Position numbers and translations under genes: made by a program. DNA of 6,477 bases from an uncultured Polymorphobacter sp. (GTDB lineage: Bacteria > Pseudomonadota > Alphaproteobacteria > Sphingomonadales > Sphingomonadaceae), in the NCBI GenBank assembly GCA_937894055.1, contig CALDHQ010000353.1:1-6477 (forward strand), written 5' to 3'. Below, piece by piece: positions 1 to 6,323 of this stretch (position 1 is the first letter of the stretch; each line of letters starts with the position of its first letter). The notes beneath the pieces were generated by a model. That model worked only from the letters and a program-made list of their open reading frames with translations, was not told the DNA's origin and searched no databases.

Positions 1-1
1 C

Positions 2-1590
2 CGGTACATCGAGGCCCGGCTCTCCAAGTTCGCTCTCGACGTCCTCTTCAACTCGCGCCTCACCACCTGGGCCTCCTCTTACGACGGCCGCAATCCCGAG
101 CCCGTCAACTTCCCCGCCAAGTTCCCCATCCTGCTGGCCCAGGGGGTGGAAGGCATCGCGGTCGGCCTCGCCTGCAAAATCCTCCCTCACAATTTCAATG
201 AACTGATCGATGCCTGCATCGAAGCCCTGCGCGGCAATCCGTTCACGCTTGTTCCTGACTTCCCCACCGGCGCCATCATGGACGCCAGTGAATACAACGA
301 CGGCCTCCGCGGCGGCAAGATCCGCGTGCGAGCCCGCATTGAGGAAGTCCCCAAAAAGAAAGGCCTGCTCCGCATCACCGAAATCCCTTTCGGCACCACC
401 AGCGGCGGCCTGATCGAGTCCATCCTCTCCACCAACGAGAAAGGCAAAATCAAGATTGCCAAGGTCGAGGACATGACCGCCGAGAAGATCGAGATTCTGA
501 TCCACCTCGCCCCCGGGACCGAGGCCGAGGACATGCTGAAGGCGCTTTACGTCTTCACCGACTGCGAAGTCTCCATTTCTCCCAACAGCGTCGTCATCCG
601 CGATGACAAGCCCGCCTTCCTCTCCGTCAGCGAGCTGCTGAAACACTCCGCCGCCCAGACCAAGGACCTGCTCCGCCAGGAACTGGAGATGAAGCTCGGC
701 GACCTTGATGAGAAGTGGCACTTCTCCTCCCTCGAAAAGATCTTCATCGAAAAACGCATCTACCGGGACATCGAGGAATGCACCACCTGGGATGCCGTGA
801 TGGCCGCCATCTGGAAAGGCCTCAAACCCTATCTGAAACTCCTGCGCCGCGAGGTCACGGACGAGGACGTCAAGTCCCTGACAGAAATCCGCATCAAGCG
901 CATCTCCAAGTTCAACTCCTTCGAAGCCGACGAATACCTGCGGGGACTGGAGGACCAGATCGAAACCGTCAAAGGCCACCTCGCCCAGCTGACCCGCTAC
1001 ACCATCAATTGGTTCAAGGAGCTCAAAAAGAAATACGGCGCCAACCGCCAGCGCAAAACGGAGATCACCACCTTCGACCGCGTCGCCGCCAGCGCCGCTG
1101 CCGTCGCCACCGAGACCCTCTACATCCAGCGCGACGAAGGTTACATCGGCTACGGCCTGAAGCGCGGCGGCGAAGCCCTTTTCAAGTGCTCCCGCCTTGA
1201 TGACATCATCGTCTTCCTTGATGACGGCACCGTCCGCGTCAGCCGCGTCACCGAAAAAGCCTTCTTCGGCGCCCACCCCATCCACGTGGCCCTCTTCAAC
1301 AAGGAAGCCACTCCCGTTTACACGCTTTTCTACCGCGATGGCTCCCGCGGCCGCCTCTACGCCAAGCGCTTCACCATGGGCGGCGTGACCCGCGACACCG
1401 TCTACGACCTGACCAAAGGCGCCAAAGGCAGCAAAGTCTTCTACTTCGCGGTTCACCCCACCGAAGCCGACGCCAACACCCTGCAACTGGTCGTCCACCT
1501 CCAGCCCGCCCCCCGCCTCCGCAAGCTGGAGATCGAACTCAACATGGCCGACTACGCCATCAAAGCCCGCAACGCCCAAGGCAACATCGT
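2..1590 (+). CDS. parC: DNA topoisomerase IV subunit A (ParC/GyrA-like), 5'-truncated and cut off at the 3' side
   Basis: This is the breakage-reunion subunit of a type IIA topoisomerase, which cleaves and rejoins both DNA strands with ParE/GyrB. The reading frame is open from base 2, so the gene starts upstream of the window. The first codons read [11 protein letters not shown], and the Tyr at 5-7 matches the catalytic tyrosine of the family. It is followed by [13 protein letters not shown] and ILPHNFNEL (about 131-205), the DFPTG segment at 257, a [11 protein letters not shown] block, a long charged helical stretch (about 640-1050), and a C-terminal domain with [12 protein letters not shown] and DDIIVF motifs. 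The short form, lacking an obvious GyrA box, resembles the Bacteroidetes/Verrucomicrobia subunit. Homology ends at LRKLEIELN...[11 protein letters not shown], where family members normally continue. Instead the frame enters MutL. GTG 146 is internal, not a start. Ala codons are mostly GCC, unlike the GCG-rich DNA that follows. The family call is strong, the lineage tentative. Confidence 0.85.
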
Positions 1591-1600
1591 CGCCGAAACC
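1583..1600. other. Chimeric junction 1 (topoisomerase into mutL)
   Basis: Topoisomerase IV similarity stops at GNIV and MutL similarity begins at IVAETSDG within the same frame. The shared stretch reads acatcgtcgccgaaacc. A MutL would be expected to encode ...TYIVAET here and the topoisomerase ...GNIVT, so at least acatcgtc could be common to both parents. Codon style changes across the point, from C-ended and GCC-rich to GCG-rich. The exact base of joining cannot be fixed because the overlap fits both parents. Confidence 0.8.
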
Positions 1601-2122
1601 AGCGACGGGCTGATATTGGTCGACCAGCATGCCGCACACGAACGGCTGGTGATGGAGCGCATGAAGCGGGCGCTCGCCGGCGGCACGGCGGCGAGCCAGG
1701 CGCTGCTGCTGCCGCAAGTCGTCGAACTCGATGAAATCGCCGCCGACCGCGTCGCGGCGCGCGCCGAAGAATTCGCCGTGCTCGGGCTCGAGGTCGAACG
1801 CTTCGGGCCGCGCGCGGTGCTGGTGCGCGCCACCCCGGCGCTGCTCGGCGCCACCGATGCAGTGGCGCTGGTCCGCGACCTCGCCGATGATTTGGCGGCG
1901 TTCGACGCCGCGCACAGTCTGACCGAGCGGCTCGACGCGGTCGTCGGCACGATGGCGTGCCACGGCAGCGTGCGCGCCGGTCGCGCATTGTCCGTCGCCG
2001 AAATGAACGCGCTGCTGCGCGAAATGGAAATCACCCCGCACAGCGGCCAGTGCAACCACGGCCGCCCGACCTGGGTCAAGCTGGCGAAGGGCGATCTGGA
2101 AAAGCTGTTCGGCCGGCGCTGA
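1585..2122 (+). CDS. mutL: DNA mismatch repair protein MutL, C-terminal endonuclease/dimerisation domain only
   Basis: MutL couples MutS mismatch recognition to strand removal. In most bacteria without MutH its C-terminal domain nicks the DNA. Only about 178 codons of a protein usually near 600 are present, and the whole N-terminal GHKL ATPase region is missing. The endonuclease motif DQHA-x2-E-x4-E is intact ([12 protein letters not shown], 1622-1657). It is followed by [10 protein letters not shown] (1955-1984), SGQCNHGRP (2042-2068) and a terminal LFGRR matching the FxR motif, so the metal-site motifs are all there. QCNHGRP and the GCG-rich codons suggest an alphaproteobacterium, probably a sphingomonad. 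The stop TGA overlaps the ATG of the next gene. As written, the frame is fused to topoisomerase sequence. I treat that as an artefact, so the real mutL start lies outside this window. Confidence 0.9.
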
Positions 2123-2478
2123 TGCGGCTGGTGTTCGTCTATAACGCCAACGCCGGACTGGTCGCCGGTCTGCTCGATTCGGTTCATAAAATTGTCGCGC
2201 CCGGGACCTATCCGTGCAGCCTGTGCGCGGTGACCTATGGGCTGGTGGCGATGGACCGGCGTTGGCGCGACTGGCTGCGCGGCTTGGTCGTGCCGGTCGA
2301 TTTCTACCACCGCCCCGACTTCCGCGCGGCGTTTCCGGACGCGGCAGGCTGGCCGCTGCCGCTGGTCGCACTCGACCGCGCCGGCAGCCTCGAAGTGCTG
2401 CTCGGCGCGGCCGAACTCGATGCGATTGCCGATGTCGGCGCGCTGATCGCCGCGCTCGAAGCGCGGTTGCCAGCCTAG
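2122..2478 (+). CDS. Uncharacterised 118-aa protein with a CxxC motif
   Basis: The ATG at 2122-2124 overlaps the mutL stop by one base (TGATG), so translation is probably coupled. There is no clear separate Shine-Dalgarno. A longer frame is open upstream, but it would run through mutL in the wrong frame, so this ATG is preferred. The product begins [12 protein letters not shown], followed by DSVHKIV and YPCSLCAVTYG, giving Cys32-x2-Cys35. I recall small uncharacterised proteins with the same Y-N-A...G / D-S-x-H-K / C-x-L-C-x-x-T-Y-G pattern in several phyla, but cannot confirm this here. No signal peptide or membrane segment is apparent. The CxxC could be redox-active or metal-binding, but only one pair is seen and no function is assigned. 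The gene ends in a stop codon shared head-on with leuA. Confidence 0.8.
   Translation: MRLVFVYNANAGLVAGLLDSVHKIVAPGTYPCSLCAVTYGLVAMDRRWRDWLRGLVVPVDFYHRPDFRAAFPDAAGWPLPLVALDRAGSLEVLLGAAELDAIADVGALIAALEARLPA
2475..2478. other. Shared palindromic CTAG: overlapping convergent stop codons
   Basis: The + strand gene ends with TAG at 2476-2478 and leuA ends on the - strand with TAG read from 2477 to 2475. The four-base palindrome CTAG therefore supplies both stops. There is no room for a separate intergenic terminator between the two convergent genes. Confidence 0.9.
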
Positions 2479-4022
2479 CCCGCGGCCTCCAAACCGTCGA
2501 GCGCCGAGCGCCCCCGCTTGACCATCAGCTTGTTGAGCGCGTTGACGTAAGCCCGCGCGCTGGCGACCATCGTGTCGACGTCGGCACCGGTGCCACGCAC
2601 GGTGCGACCGTCTTCGGCCAGCATTACCGAGACCTCAGCCTGTGCATCGGTGCCGGCGGTAACCGCATGGACCTGATAGAGCTGCAGCACCGCGCCGTCG
2701 TGCGGCACGAGCTTGCGGATGGCGTTGAACAGCGCATCGACGGGGCCGTTGCCGCGCACCGCAGCGGTGTGCTCCTCGCCGTCGATGTTGAGCGTCAGGA
2801 TGGCGCGCTGCGGGCCGTTCGAGCCGCAATAGATCTCGACCTCGACGACCTGGATGGCGTCATGGCCGCGCAGCACTTCGTCATCGACGAGCGCGATGAT
2901 GTCCTCATCCCAGATGGTCTTTTTCGCATCCGCCAAATCCTTGAAGCGCTTGAACGCATCGCCGAATTCATTGTCGGACAGGTTGTAGCCCAGTTCGTCG
3001 AGCTTCTGGCGGAACGCCGCGCGGCCCGAATGCTTGCCGAGCACGAGGTTGGTCGCGCCCTGGCCGACGCTGTCGGGCGTCATGATCTCATAGGTGCCGG
3101 CGTCCTTGATCATGCCGTCCTGATGGATGCCGCTTTCGTGCGCAAAGGCGTTGGCACCGACGATCGCCTTGTTGGCCTGCACCGCCATGCCGGTGATGCC
3201 GCTGACAAGGCGGCTGGCGCGGGTGATTTCGGTGCTGACGACATTGGTACGGAACGGCAGGATGTCGCCGCGCACCTTGATGGCCATGGCGATTTCCTCG
3301 ACCGCGGCGTTGCCGGCGCGTTCGCCGATGCCGTTGATCGTCGATTCGACCTGCCGCGCGCCGCCCATGATCGCCGCCAGCGTGTTGGCGACCGCGAGGC
3401 CAAGGTCATTGTGGCAATGCGTCGAGAACACCGCCTTGTCGGCGTTGGGCACGCGCTTGATGACATCACGGAACATCGCGCCATAGGTTTCGGGCGTCGC
3501 ATAGCCGACGGTGTCGGGCAGGTTGATCGTGCTGGCACCCGCGGCAATCGCGATTTCGACCGCACGGCACAGGAAGTCTGGGTCGGTGCGCGTCGCGTCT
3601 TCGGCCGACCATTCGATATCGGCACACAGGTTGCGCGCGTGGCTGACGCTGGTGCGGATGGCCTCCAACGTTGCTTCGGGCGTCAGGTTGAGCTTGACGC
3701 GCATGTGCAGCGGCGAGGTCGCGATGAAGGTGTGGATGCGCGGTTGCTTGGCGTGGCGGACGGCCGCCCAGGCGCGATCGATATCGCCGAGTGCAGCGCG
3801 CGCCAGGCTGGCGACGACGGCGGTTTCGCATTGCTTGGCGACGGCGCTGACGGCTTCGAAGTCACCTTCGGAGGCGATGGCGAAGCCGGCCTCGATGATG
3901 TCGACGCCGAGCGCTTCCAACTGGGCGGCAACGCGCAACTTTTCTTCGAGGTTCATCGAGCAGCCGGGGGACTGTTCGCCGTCGCGCAAGGTGGTGTCAA
4001 AAATTCGGATGGTATCGGTCAT
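2475..4022 (-). CDS. leuA: 2-isopropylmalate synthase (LeuA), complete, 515 aa
   Basis: This enzyme catalyses the first committed step of leucine biosynthesis, condensing acetyl-CoA with 2-oxoisovalerate to 2-isopropylmalate in the cytoplasm. The protein is full length for the bacterial short LeuA form. The N-terminal HMGL-like TIM barrel starts with FDTTLRDGEQSPG (8-20). The metal ligands expected for the family are Asp14, His202, His204 (STHCHNDLGLAVAN) and Asn238 (GIGERAGN). HESGIHQDG is at 295-303. The last ~145 residues form the LeuA dimer domain that binds leucine for feedback inhibition (GNGPVDALFNAI, YQVHAVTAGTDAQAEV). The start ATG is at 4022-4020, with GAGG at 4034-4031 eight bases upstream. 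An upstream ATG at 4027 is out of frame. A leucine-rich leader ORF and hairpin precede the gene. Composition matches the mutL block, so this is probably alphaproteobacterial. Confidence 0.97.
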   Translation of the reverse strand: MTDTIRIFDTTLRDGEQSPGCSMNLEEKLRVAAQLEALGVDIIEAGFAIASEGDFEAVSAVAKQCETAVVASLARAALGDIDRAWAAVRHAKQPRIHTFIATSPLHMRVKLNLTPEATLEAIRTSVSHARNLCADIEWSAEDATRTDPDFLCRAVEIAIAAGASTINLPDTVGYATPETYGAMFRDVIKRVPNADKAVFSTHCHNDLGLAVANTLAAIMGGARQVESTINGIGERAGNAAVEEIAMAIKVRGDILPFRTNVVSTEITRASRLVSGITGMAVQANKAIVGANAFAHESGIHQDGMIKDAGTYEIMTPDSVGQGATNLVLGKHSGRAAFRQKLDELGYNLSDNEFGDAFKRFKDLADAKKTIWDEDIIALVDDEVLRGHDAIQVVEVEIYCGSNGPQRAILTLNIDGEEHTAAVRGNGPVDALFNAIRKLVPHDGAVLQLYQVHAVTAGTDAQAEVSVMLAEDGRTVRGTGADVDTMVASARAYVNALNKLMVKRGRSALDGLEAAG

Positions 4023-4030
4023 GGCATGTG

Positions 4031-4034
4031 CCTC
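4031..4034 (-). promoter_or_regulatory. leuA Shine-Dalgarno (GAGG)
   Basis: Read on the - strand, GAGG lies eight bases before the leuA ATG. This favours that ATG over the out-of-frame ATG five bases upstream of it. Confidence 0.7.
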
Positions 4035-4114
4035 AAGATTCGGGTTCGCTGTTTCGGGGTGTCTTGTCCCTTAAGCGCATGTCCATCGCGGCCCGTTGGG
4101 GGCGAACAGAAACG

Positions 4115-4132
4115 ACGCGCCTAAGGGCGCGT
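4115..4132 (-). terminator. Candidate attenuator hairpin overlapping the leader-peptide stop
   Basis: On the - strand ACGCGCC and GGCGCGT form a perfect 7-bp GC-rich stem with the 4-base loop CTTA. A partly U-rich stretch follows (CGUUUCUGUU), weaker than a classical U-tract. The UAG of the leader ORF spans the loop and the second arm. A second short hairpin, GCGCA-CTT-TGCGC (4158-4146), sits over the first Leu codon. TGCGCC from that hairpin can also pair with GGCGCG of the terminator arm, giving a mutually exclusive fold. This arrangement fits transcription attenuation, but no folding energies were computed. Confidence 0.5.
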
Positions 4133-4177
4133 AAGTCGAAGCAGGGCGCAAAGTGCGCGGGGCTGACCGCTGTTCAT
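4121..4177 (-). CDS. Putative leucine leader peptide upstream of leuA (18 aa)
   Basis: This short ORF reads MNSGQPRALCALLRLTRP, with four leucines in seven positions (9, 12, 13, 15), encoded CTT, CTG, CTT, CTT. A Shine-Dalgarno AAGG (4188-4185) lies seven bases upstream of the ATG. The ORF sits on the leuA strand, 98 bases before the leuA start, and ends inside a perfect hairpin. Leucine-rich leaders controlling leu genes by ribosome stalling are well established in proteobacteria. A ribosome waiting at the last CTT would cover the first arm of the hairpin (ACGCGCC begins at the next codon), preventing it from forming and allowing leuA transcription when leucine is scarce. The ORF and its position are directly visible. 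The regulatory role is inferred. Confidence 0.6.
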   Translation of the reverse strand: MNSGQPRALCALLRLTRP

Positions 4178-4191
4178 GGGCTGACCTTAAC

Positions 4192-4226
4192 GTAAACCGC
4201 CAACGCCTGTCCAGTGTTTACACAGG
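4192..4226. repeat. Inverted repeats in the leuA upstream region
   Basis: GTAAAC (4192-4197) and GTTTAC (4216-4221) are perfect inverted 6-mers 18 bases apart. CCTGT (4206-4210) and ACAGG (4222-4226) form a second inverted pair that overlaps the first. They lie upstream of the leader ORF, where an operator could sit. They could also arise by chance. Confidence 0.25.
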
Positions 4227-4241
4227 GCAATGTGGTCATCC

Positions 4242-4247
4242 GTTATA
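4242..4247 (-). promoter_or_regulatory. Weak candidate -10 box for leuA transcription
   Basis: TATAAC on the - strand overlaps the stop of the TauE-like gene and would place the transcript start about 50-60 bases before the leader ORF. No convincing TTGACA-like -35 is seen 16-18 bases upstream, so this is only a candidate. Confidence 0.2.
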
Positions 4248-4915
4248 GTCCGGCCAGCCCGTCGAAAATCAGCTTGGCGCCGACCAGCACCATCAGCGCA
4301 TAGATGATGTTGATGAAGCGTTCGCCCGACACGCGGCGCACCAGCCAGACGCCGGCCAGCGTCGAGCCGATGGCGATCGGCAGCAGCCATGCCGCCACCG
4401 TCAAATTGGCGCGGTCGAACTGCCCGAGCGCGACATAGGCGGGTACTTTCACCCAGTTGATCGCCGCGAAAAAGATCGCGCTGGTGCCGATGAAATGGTC
4501 GCGGTCGAGCCGCTGGCGCATGGCATAAAGCTGGAACGGCGGCCCGCCGGCGTGCGCGACCATGCTGGTGAAGCCCGCCGCGACGCCGCACACCGCGCCG
4601 TACAATTTTCCCGGTATCGGCCCGTGCGGCACGCCGGTGGCGCGGTGCTGCCACGCCTTGGCCAGCCGCGAGCCGCCGAACAATACCGAAATCAACCCGA
4701 CGATGAGCTCGACCGCGGCCACCGGCACATAGGCCGCCAGCGCCCAGCCGAGCAGCACCCCGAACGCGGCGGTCGGCAACAACAGCGCCAGCACCGGCCG
4801 GCTGAAGGTACGGCGAAACGCCCAGACGCCGACGACATCCTGCACGATCAAAATCGGCAGGATGATTGCCGCAGCGCGCACCGGCGTCGTCACCAGGCTG
4901 AACAGCGGCACTGCG
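4243..4915 (-). CDS. TauE/SafE-family (TSUP) membrane transporter, N-terminus replaced
   Basis: Members of this family (COG0730) are inner-membrane permeases, some exporting sulfite or organosulfonates. The substrate here cannot be told. The body is almost entirely hydrophobic helices. It has the N-terminal repeat segment VRAAAIILPILIVQDVVGVWAF and the second-repeat hallmark AAGFTSMVAHAGGPP (residues 124-138 of the frame opening at 4950), then IFFAAINWVKVPAY. The frame formally opens at GTG 4950-4948 and gives 235 aa. However, its first 13 or so residues (VNAGELLIFLALA) lack the Gly-rich first helix usual in this family and overlap the preceding antiporter gene by GTGA. They more likely belong to another antiporter subunit. 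The true TauE start is therefore missing from this window. It lies upstream of leuA on the same strand, with the leader region between. Confidence 0.85.
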
Positions 4916-4920
4916 AGCGC
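4903..4920. other. Chimeric junction 2 (antiporter operon into TauE gene)
   Basis: On the - strand the peptide LIFLALAVPL fits the start of an MrpD/NuoN-like membrane subunit, whereas VPLFSLVTTPVRAAAI fits TauE/SafE. The switch falls around GCAGTGCCGCTG (AVPL), a stretch both families could encode at this place. No stop or intergenic space separates them. Confidence 0.55.
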
Positions 4921-4950
4921 AAGAAAGATCAGGAGTTCGCCTGCGTTCAC
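4916..4950 (-). CDS. Start of a second antiporter-operon gene, 5' fragment only
   Basis: GTG at 4950-4948 overlaps the TGA of the MrpD gene (GTGA), a typical operon junction. It begins VNAGELLIFLALA, a hydrophobic N-terminus. In Mrp-type operons one membrane subunit directly follows another, often with overlaps, so this is probably the first dozen codons of the next subunit, lost at the join with TauE. It is too short to assign to a family with confidence. Confidence 0.4.
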
Positions 4951-6263
4951 GGCGCGCCTCCGATCAGCGCTTGCCCGGCGGCATTCGCAAGCTGCTCAGG
5001 CAGCGAAGCGTCGATTCCAAACCAGAGGCTTAGCCCGGCGAGAACCCATAGCGGTGCAAGCACCCCCACCGGCGCTTCGCGCGCACGCGGCGCGCCCGCA
5101 GGCGCAGGGCGGAAGAATATCGCCTCGATCATGCGACCGACGTAGAGCAGGGTCAGCAGCGAGGCGATCGCAAGCACGGCGACGATCCATATCTGGCCAG
5201 CTTCCAGAGCCGCCGCCACGAGCCGCCATTTTGCGAGAAAGCCCAGCGTCAGCGGAACGCCCGCCAGGCTGGCTGCGCCGATGGCGAAAGCCGCCGCGGA
5301 CCAAGGCGCATCCCGCGCCACGCCCGCCAGTTCGTCTAGCCGCCGCGCGCCGATGCTGATCGCGAGGCCGCCCAGCGCCATGAACAGCGTCATCTTCATC
5401 AGCGCATGCGCCGCCAGATAGAACAGACCGGCAGACGCGCCCGCAACGGTCGCCAGTGACAGACCGAGCAGGATGAATCCCACCTGCGCCACGGACGAGA
5501 AAGCCAGCATGCGCCGGATCTCCTTCTCGAACACAGCCTGGATCGAACAGACGATCGCCGCCGTTGCCGCAAGCGGGGCAAGAACCCAGGCGATGAAGCC
5601 CTGCCCGAATGCTGCGCCGTCCGGAAAGACGTCGAACACGAAGCGCGCCATCAGATAGATGGAGGCCTTGGTCGCTGTCGCCGCAAGGAAGATCGTGATC
5701 AGCGAAGGCGCATACGAATAAGCGCCGGGCAGCCAGCCATGCAGCGGAAACATCGCCGCCTTGATGCCAAGCCCCACGACGATGAAAGCAAACCCGGCCT
5801 GAACCACCGAGCTGTCGCCCAGCGTCGCCAGCCGTGAGCCCATGTCCGCCATGTTGAGCGTTCCGGTCGCGGCAAAAAGGAAGCCCACGCCCACGACATA
5901 GAAAGTCGCGCCGATCGTTCCCATGATGAGGTAGTTGAACGCGGCCGGCAGCGCCCGGCGGTCTCGCTTCTCGCCGATCGCGATCAGGGCATAGGTTCCG
6001 ATAGACGACACTTCGAGGAACACGAACGCGTTGAACGCATCCCCCGTGGACACCATGCCCAGCAGGCCCGCCTGGCAAAGCAGGAATCCCGCCTGCGTCA
6101 GTGTATGCTTCTCCGCCCTCACTTCGGCCGGCAGGGCGTGGCCGGAATAGAGCGACGCCATCACACCGGCGGATGAAATAAGCAGAGCCATCAGCACGCC
6201 GACTGCATCGATGTGGAAGGCGATTCCCAGCGGCGGCGCAAAGCCGCCCATGAAGTAGTCGAC
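4947..6263 (-). CDS. mrpD: Mrp-type monovalent cation/H+ antiporter subunit D (MrpD/MnhD), N-terminus missing
   Basis: This proton-conducting membrane subunit belongs to the family of complex I NuoL/M/N. In Mrp complexes it helps drive Na+(K+)/H+ exchange. Homology starts at VDYFMGGFAPPLGIAFHID and continues through at least ten hydrophobic segments. Key residues are visible in the numbering of the frame that opens at 6353. Glu114 in FVFLEVSSIG matches the essential TM5 glutamate. Lys198 in GIKAAMFPLHGWLPGAY matches the TM7 lysine. EKEIRRMLAFSSVAQVG is the typical helix-loop block, and GFLAKW carries the late conserved lysine. The C-terminus is natural, with TGA overlapping a following GTG start. 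The first helices, usually some 60-70 residues, are absent. The 30 codons before V31 have no family resemblance and read antisense through another gene. Lineage is probably alphaproteobacterial. Whether it belongs to Mrp or a related operon cannot be decided from one subunit. Confidence 0.88.
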   Translation of the reverse strand, partial: VDYFMGGFAPPLGIAFHIDAVGVLMALLISSAGVMASLYSGHALPAEVRAEKHTLTQAGFLLCQAGLLGMVSTGDAFNAFVFLEVSSIGTYALIAIGEKRDRRALPAAFNYLIMGTIGATFYVVGVGFLFAATGTLNMADMGSRLATLGDSSVVQAGFAFIVVGLGIKAAMFPLHGWLPGAYSYAPSLITIFLAATATKASIYLMARFVFDVFPDGAAFGQGFIAWVLAPLAATAAIVCSIQAVFEKEIRRMLAFSSVAQVGFILLGLSLATVAGASAGLFYLAAHALMKMTLFMALGGLAISIGARRLDELAGVARDAPWSAAAFAIGAASLAGVPLTLGFLAKWRLVAAALEAGQIWIVAVLAIASLLTLLYVGRMIEAIFFRPAPAGAPRAREAPVGVLAPLWVLAGLSLWFGIDASLPEQLANAAGQALIGGAP

Positions 6264-6323
6264 GGCGCCATGACGCGCTTTGTGCGCGTGCCGGCGAAAG
6301 GCAAGCTGGCGTCGTATATCCAT
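6264..6323. other. Unassigned ~60-bp GC-rich segment between mrpD and the glutamate synthase fragment
   Basis: MrpD similarity ends near 6263 and glutamate synthase similarity starts near 6324. The interval is GC-rich like the left side. It is open on the + strand (ATG 6270, MTRFVRVPAKGKLASYIHGG) and in frame with the glutamate synthase piece. It is also open on the - strand in several frames. It does not resemble the region expected before GGAKIGGF in that family. It may be a short piece of a further gene or a junction remnant. I cannot identify it. Confidence 0.4.

Noticed and set aside
146..2122. A genuine topoisomerase-MutL fusion gene starting at GTG 146
   Set aside because: The frame is open upstream to base 2 with conserved topoisomerase sequence, so GTG 146 is internal. 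Both halves are truncated at the join, and other mid-gene joins occur in the window.
1552..2310. A 252-codon antisense frame over mutL
   Set aside because: It is a Ser/Arg/Ala-rich shadow translation opposite well-conserved mutL motifs, with no recognisable domain.
4091..4103. GCCC/GGGC hairpin between the leader and leuA considered as the attenuator terminator
   Set aside because: It has only a 4-bp stem and no U-rich run after it on the - strand. The 7-bp stem at 4115-4132 is the better candidate.
2214..4124. A 636-codon open frame on the + strand across leuA
   Set aside because: It is the antisense shadow of leuA in GC-rich DNA. It has no domain pattern, many Arg/Gly/Asp repeats and no proper start signal, while leuA on the other strand is complete with all catalytic residues.
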